From positions 1,488,001 through 1,552,000 of the forward strand of contig NZ_BMCE01000002.1 of NCBI RefSeq assembly GCF_014635025.1: 64,000 bases of DNA, given 5' to 3'. This DNA is from Fictibacillus barbaricus. Its GTDB lineage: Bacteria > Bacillota > Bacilli > Bacillales > Fictibacillaceae. Shown here piece by piece: positions 62,304-64,000 of this stretch (positions are counted from its first letter, which is position 1; the number at the start of each line of letters is the position of its first letter). Under the pieces are notes generated by a model. It searched no databases. It saw only the letters and a list, made by a program, of their open reading frames with translations, and was not told the DNA's origin. A program made the position numbers and the translations under genes.

Positions 62304-63509
62304 CTATTCGTTAATCGCTTCTACGACGGAAGCAATTCCTTGACCGACTCCAATACACATCGTCGCGAGTCCGTATCGCGAACCTTGCTTTTTCATTTCA
62401 TGGATAAGCGTCGTTAAAATACGCGCTCCGCTGGCACCGAGCGGATGACCGAATGCGATTGCTCCTCCGTTTACGTTCACTTTGCTGTGATCCAATCCCA
62501 GCTCGTTGATGCATGCTAAAGACTGGGATGCAAAAGCTTCATTCAGCTCGATCAGATCAAGATTAGCTACGGAAAGTCCAGCGCGTTTCAACGCTTTTCG
62601 TGAAGCTTCAATGGGACCAACACCCATGATTGATGGCTCAAGACCAGCAACACCGGATGAGATATATCGAGCTAACGGCTTTAATCCAAGTTCATCTGCT
62701 TTTTCACGGCTCATTAAAAGAAGTGCAGAAGCTCCGTCGTTCACACCAGAAGCATTACCAGCTGTCACTGTTCCTTCTTTAAACAACGGTTTAAGTGTAC
62801 CCAGTTTTTCAAGTGACGTTTCAGGACGAGGATGCTCATCCTCAGAAACCCACGTTTCGTTCCCTTTTCTGTCTACTAATCTTACAGGTACGATCTCTTC
62901 TTTAAACCGGTTTTCTTCTATTGCCTTTTTAGCTTTTTGCTGAGAGTTGTACGCGAATCTGTCTTGCTCTTCTCTTGAGATCCCATACTTCTTCGCCACG
63001 TTTTCCGCTGTTTCAGGCATAGAATCTGTACCGAATTTTTCATGCATGAGAGGATTTATGAAGCGCCATCCGATCGTGGTATCAAACATCTTCATATCTC
63101 CACGGGGATACTCCACCTCTGGTTTCCCCATAACGAGAGGTGCTCGCGTCATGCTTTCCGTTCCACCCGCAATGAAAATGTCTCCTTCACCTGCTAAAAT
63201 CGCGCGAGCCGCATAGATAACTGCGTCCATGCCAGAACCGCAAAGACGGTTGATGGTCGTGCCGCCAACTTCAACTGGGAGATCTGCCAATAAAGCAGAC
63301 ATTCTTGCCACGTTTCGGTTATCTTCACCAGCACCGTTCGCATTACCGAATATGACTTCTTCAATCTCTTGAACTGGAACTTCGGGATTTCGTTCTACAA
63401 GAGCTGATATAACCACTGCTCCAAGGTCATCCGGGCGAACTGATTTTAACGCCCCTTTATAACGTCCGATAGGTGTTCGGACCGCGTCAACAATAACGAC
63501 TTCTTTCAT
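62304..63509 (-). CDS. Acyl-CoA thiolase (3-oxoadipyl-CoA/acetyl-CoA type)
   Basis: 401 aa. The nucleophile Cys90 is in INRLCGSGMDAVIYAARAI, the His in VNGGAIAFGHPLGASGARIL and the second Cys in TMCIGVGQGIA near the end. The length and the SVRPDDLGA N-terminal region resemble 3-oxoadipyl-CoA thiolases (PcaF/PaaJ), which fits the PaaX neighbour. The start overlaps the preceding stop by one base. Confidence 0.9.
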   Translation of the reverse strand: MKEVVIVDAVRTPIGRYKGALKSVRPDDLGAVVISALVERNPEVPVQEIEEVIFGNANGAGEDNRNVARMSALLADLPVEVGGTTINRLCGSGMDAVIYAARAILAGEGDIFIAGGTESMTRAPLVMGKPEVEYPRGDMKMFDTTIGWRFINPLMHEKFGTDSMPETAENVAKKYGISREEQDRFAYNSQQKAKKAIEENRFKEEIVPVRLVDRKGNETWVSEDEHPRPETSLEKLGTLKPLFKEGTVTAGNASGVNDGASALLLMSREKADELGLKPLARYISSGVAGLEPSIMGVGPIEASRKALKRAGLSVANLDLIELNEAFASQSLACINELGLDHSKVNVNGGAIAFGHPLGASGARILTTLIHEMKKQGSRYGLATMCIGVGQGIASVVEAINE

Positions 63510-64000
63510 TACTTCTTCACCCCGCTGTTATCTGTGGTGTAATCGTAAACCCCTTTACCTGTCTTACGTCCAAGCCTTCCTGCTTTTACATACTTCACGA
63601 GAAGCGGTGCAGGTCTATATTTTTCACCTAATGTTTTATGAAGATAATTCAGATTGTTTAAGCGTGTATCCAATCCTACTAAGTCTCCAAGCTCAAACGG
63701 TCCCATCGGAAAATTCAATCCCAACTTGATCGCCTTATCAATATCCTCCGGTGTACCAACACCTTCTTGCAGCATGTAAAAGGCTTCATTTCCGATCATC
63801 GCAGAGATACGGCTCGTAACGAATCCAGGAAACTCGTTAACCGTTACCGTTTCTTTCCCCATCTTTACTGCAGCTTCTTTTGCAAGCTCCACCGTTTCAT
63901 CATTTGTTTCATGCCCTCTAACGATCTCAACAAGCGGCATTCTGTGTACCGGATTAAAGAAGTGCATCGCGATGACTTTTTCAGGACGCTTCGTAAATGA
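63509..64000 (-). CDS. 3-hydroxyacyl-CoA dehydrogenase, partial (runs off right edge)
   Basis: The C-terminal 163 codons are in the window; the N-terminal NAD domain lies beyond 64000. Visible: TKRPEKVIAMHFFNPVHRMP then LVEIVRGHETND (linker with the catalytic His), the NEFPGFVTSRISAMIGNEAF helix-rich C-domain, and GKKTGKGVYDY-like RKTGKGVYDYTTDN. The function is oxidation of L-3-hydroxyacyl-CoA to 3-ketoacyl-CoA. The stop overlaps the thiolase start (TAATG), so the genes are coupled in the order dehydrogenase, thiolase, hydratase, paaX. Confidence 0.92.
   Translation of the reverse strand, partial: SFTKRPEKVIAMHFFNPVHRMPLVEIVRGHETNDETVELAKEAAVKMGKETVTVNEFPGFVTSRISAMIGNEAFYMLQEGVGTPEDIDKAIKLGLNFPMGPFELGDLVGLDTRLNNLNYLHKTLGEKYRPAPLLVKYVKAGRLGRKTGKGVYDYTTDNSGVKK

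Overview
The window reads as a chromosomal segment of a low-GC, endospore-forming, motile member of the Bacillaceae. Supporting signs are strong AGGAGG-type ribosome binding sites, TTG/GTG starts, a spoIIP gene, a YtvI-like sporulation permease, two sigma-D type promoters, CcpA cre sites, a HutP-type attenuator and a Bacillaceae dispersed repeat. Fictibacillus is a guess from overall gene content, not a demonstrated assignment. I saw no rRNA, tRNA, prophage, insertion sequence or CRISPR array.

Layout. 0-6 kb: a Tyr/Pro-rich small protein, wrbA, a TVP38-family membrane protein with a decayed copZ-like fragment behind it, a CzrA-type repressor with a CadA-type Zn/Cd/Co ATPase and a matching operator, and a DUF418 membrane protein. 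6-15 kb: an SGNH hydrolase with an ABC-2 exporter, a chemoreceptor behind a sigma-D promoter, a TerC-family protein, a 57-residue protein with 14 cysteines, a YihY/BrkB protein, a YtvI-like permease and an acyltransferase. 15.6-21.9 kb: the histidine utilisation operon hutP-H-U-I-G plus a small XRE regulator, with a promoter overlapped by a cre site and a histidine-responsive attenuator between hutP and hutH. 22-29 kb: a KtrA/KtrB potassium system behind a c-di-AMP riboswitch, uppP, cardiolipin synthase and spoIIP. 29-44 kb: a MarR regulator, an ArsR-MFS-SDR operon with a perfect palindrome, a candidate small RNA, a CAP-domain protein, an orphan sporulation-type kinase, a ResA-like thioredoxin, motAB, an M48 protease, a HAD phosphatase and a YtrA-like GntR/ABC operon. 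44-54.7 kb: glpQ, a Cof phosphatase, a 43-residue membrane peptide, azlCD, a stand-alone murG and the branched-chain keto-acid dehydrogenase operon bcd-bkdAA-bkdAB-bkdB-lpdV. 54.7-64 kb: a thioesterase, a HIT protein, a thioredoxin-fold protein with an in-frame UGA, an SDR, an SNF-family transporter, a FabK/NMO-like enzyme, a gamma-carbonic anhydrase, and a PaaX-linked beta-oxidation set (3-hydroxyacyl-CoA dehydrogenase, thiolase, enoyl-CoA hydratase) that runs off the right edge.

The most notable observations are two. (1) The gene at 55927-56490 (minus strand) has an in-frame UGA exactly where the first cysteine of a CxxC redox motif belongs, and a 7-bp hairpin with an AGUU loop 25 nt downstream fits the general bacterial SECIS pattern: a likely selenoprotein that ordinary annotation would split or call broken. 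(2) Five intergenic arrays (10.77, 15.46, 27.80, 39.25 and 55.75 kb) carry short AT-rich cores repeated at an exact 21- or 20-bp period, i.e. two helical turns. Two distant arrays share the core ATCACGGAAAA, and two others share CGAGCATAAAT. They lie next to gene 3' ends and are not CRISPRs or obvious coding sequence.

All calls rest on reading the sequence. No database search or folding program was run.
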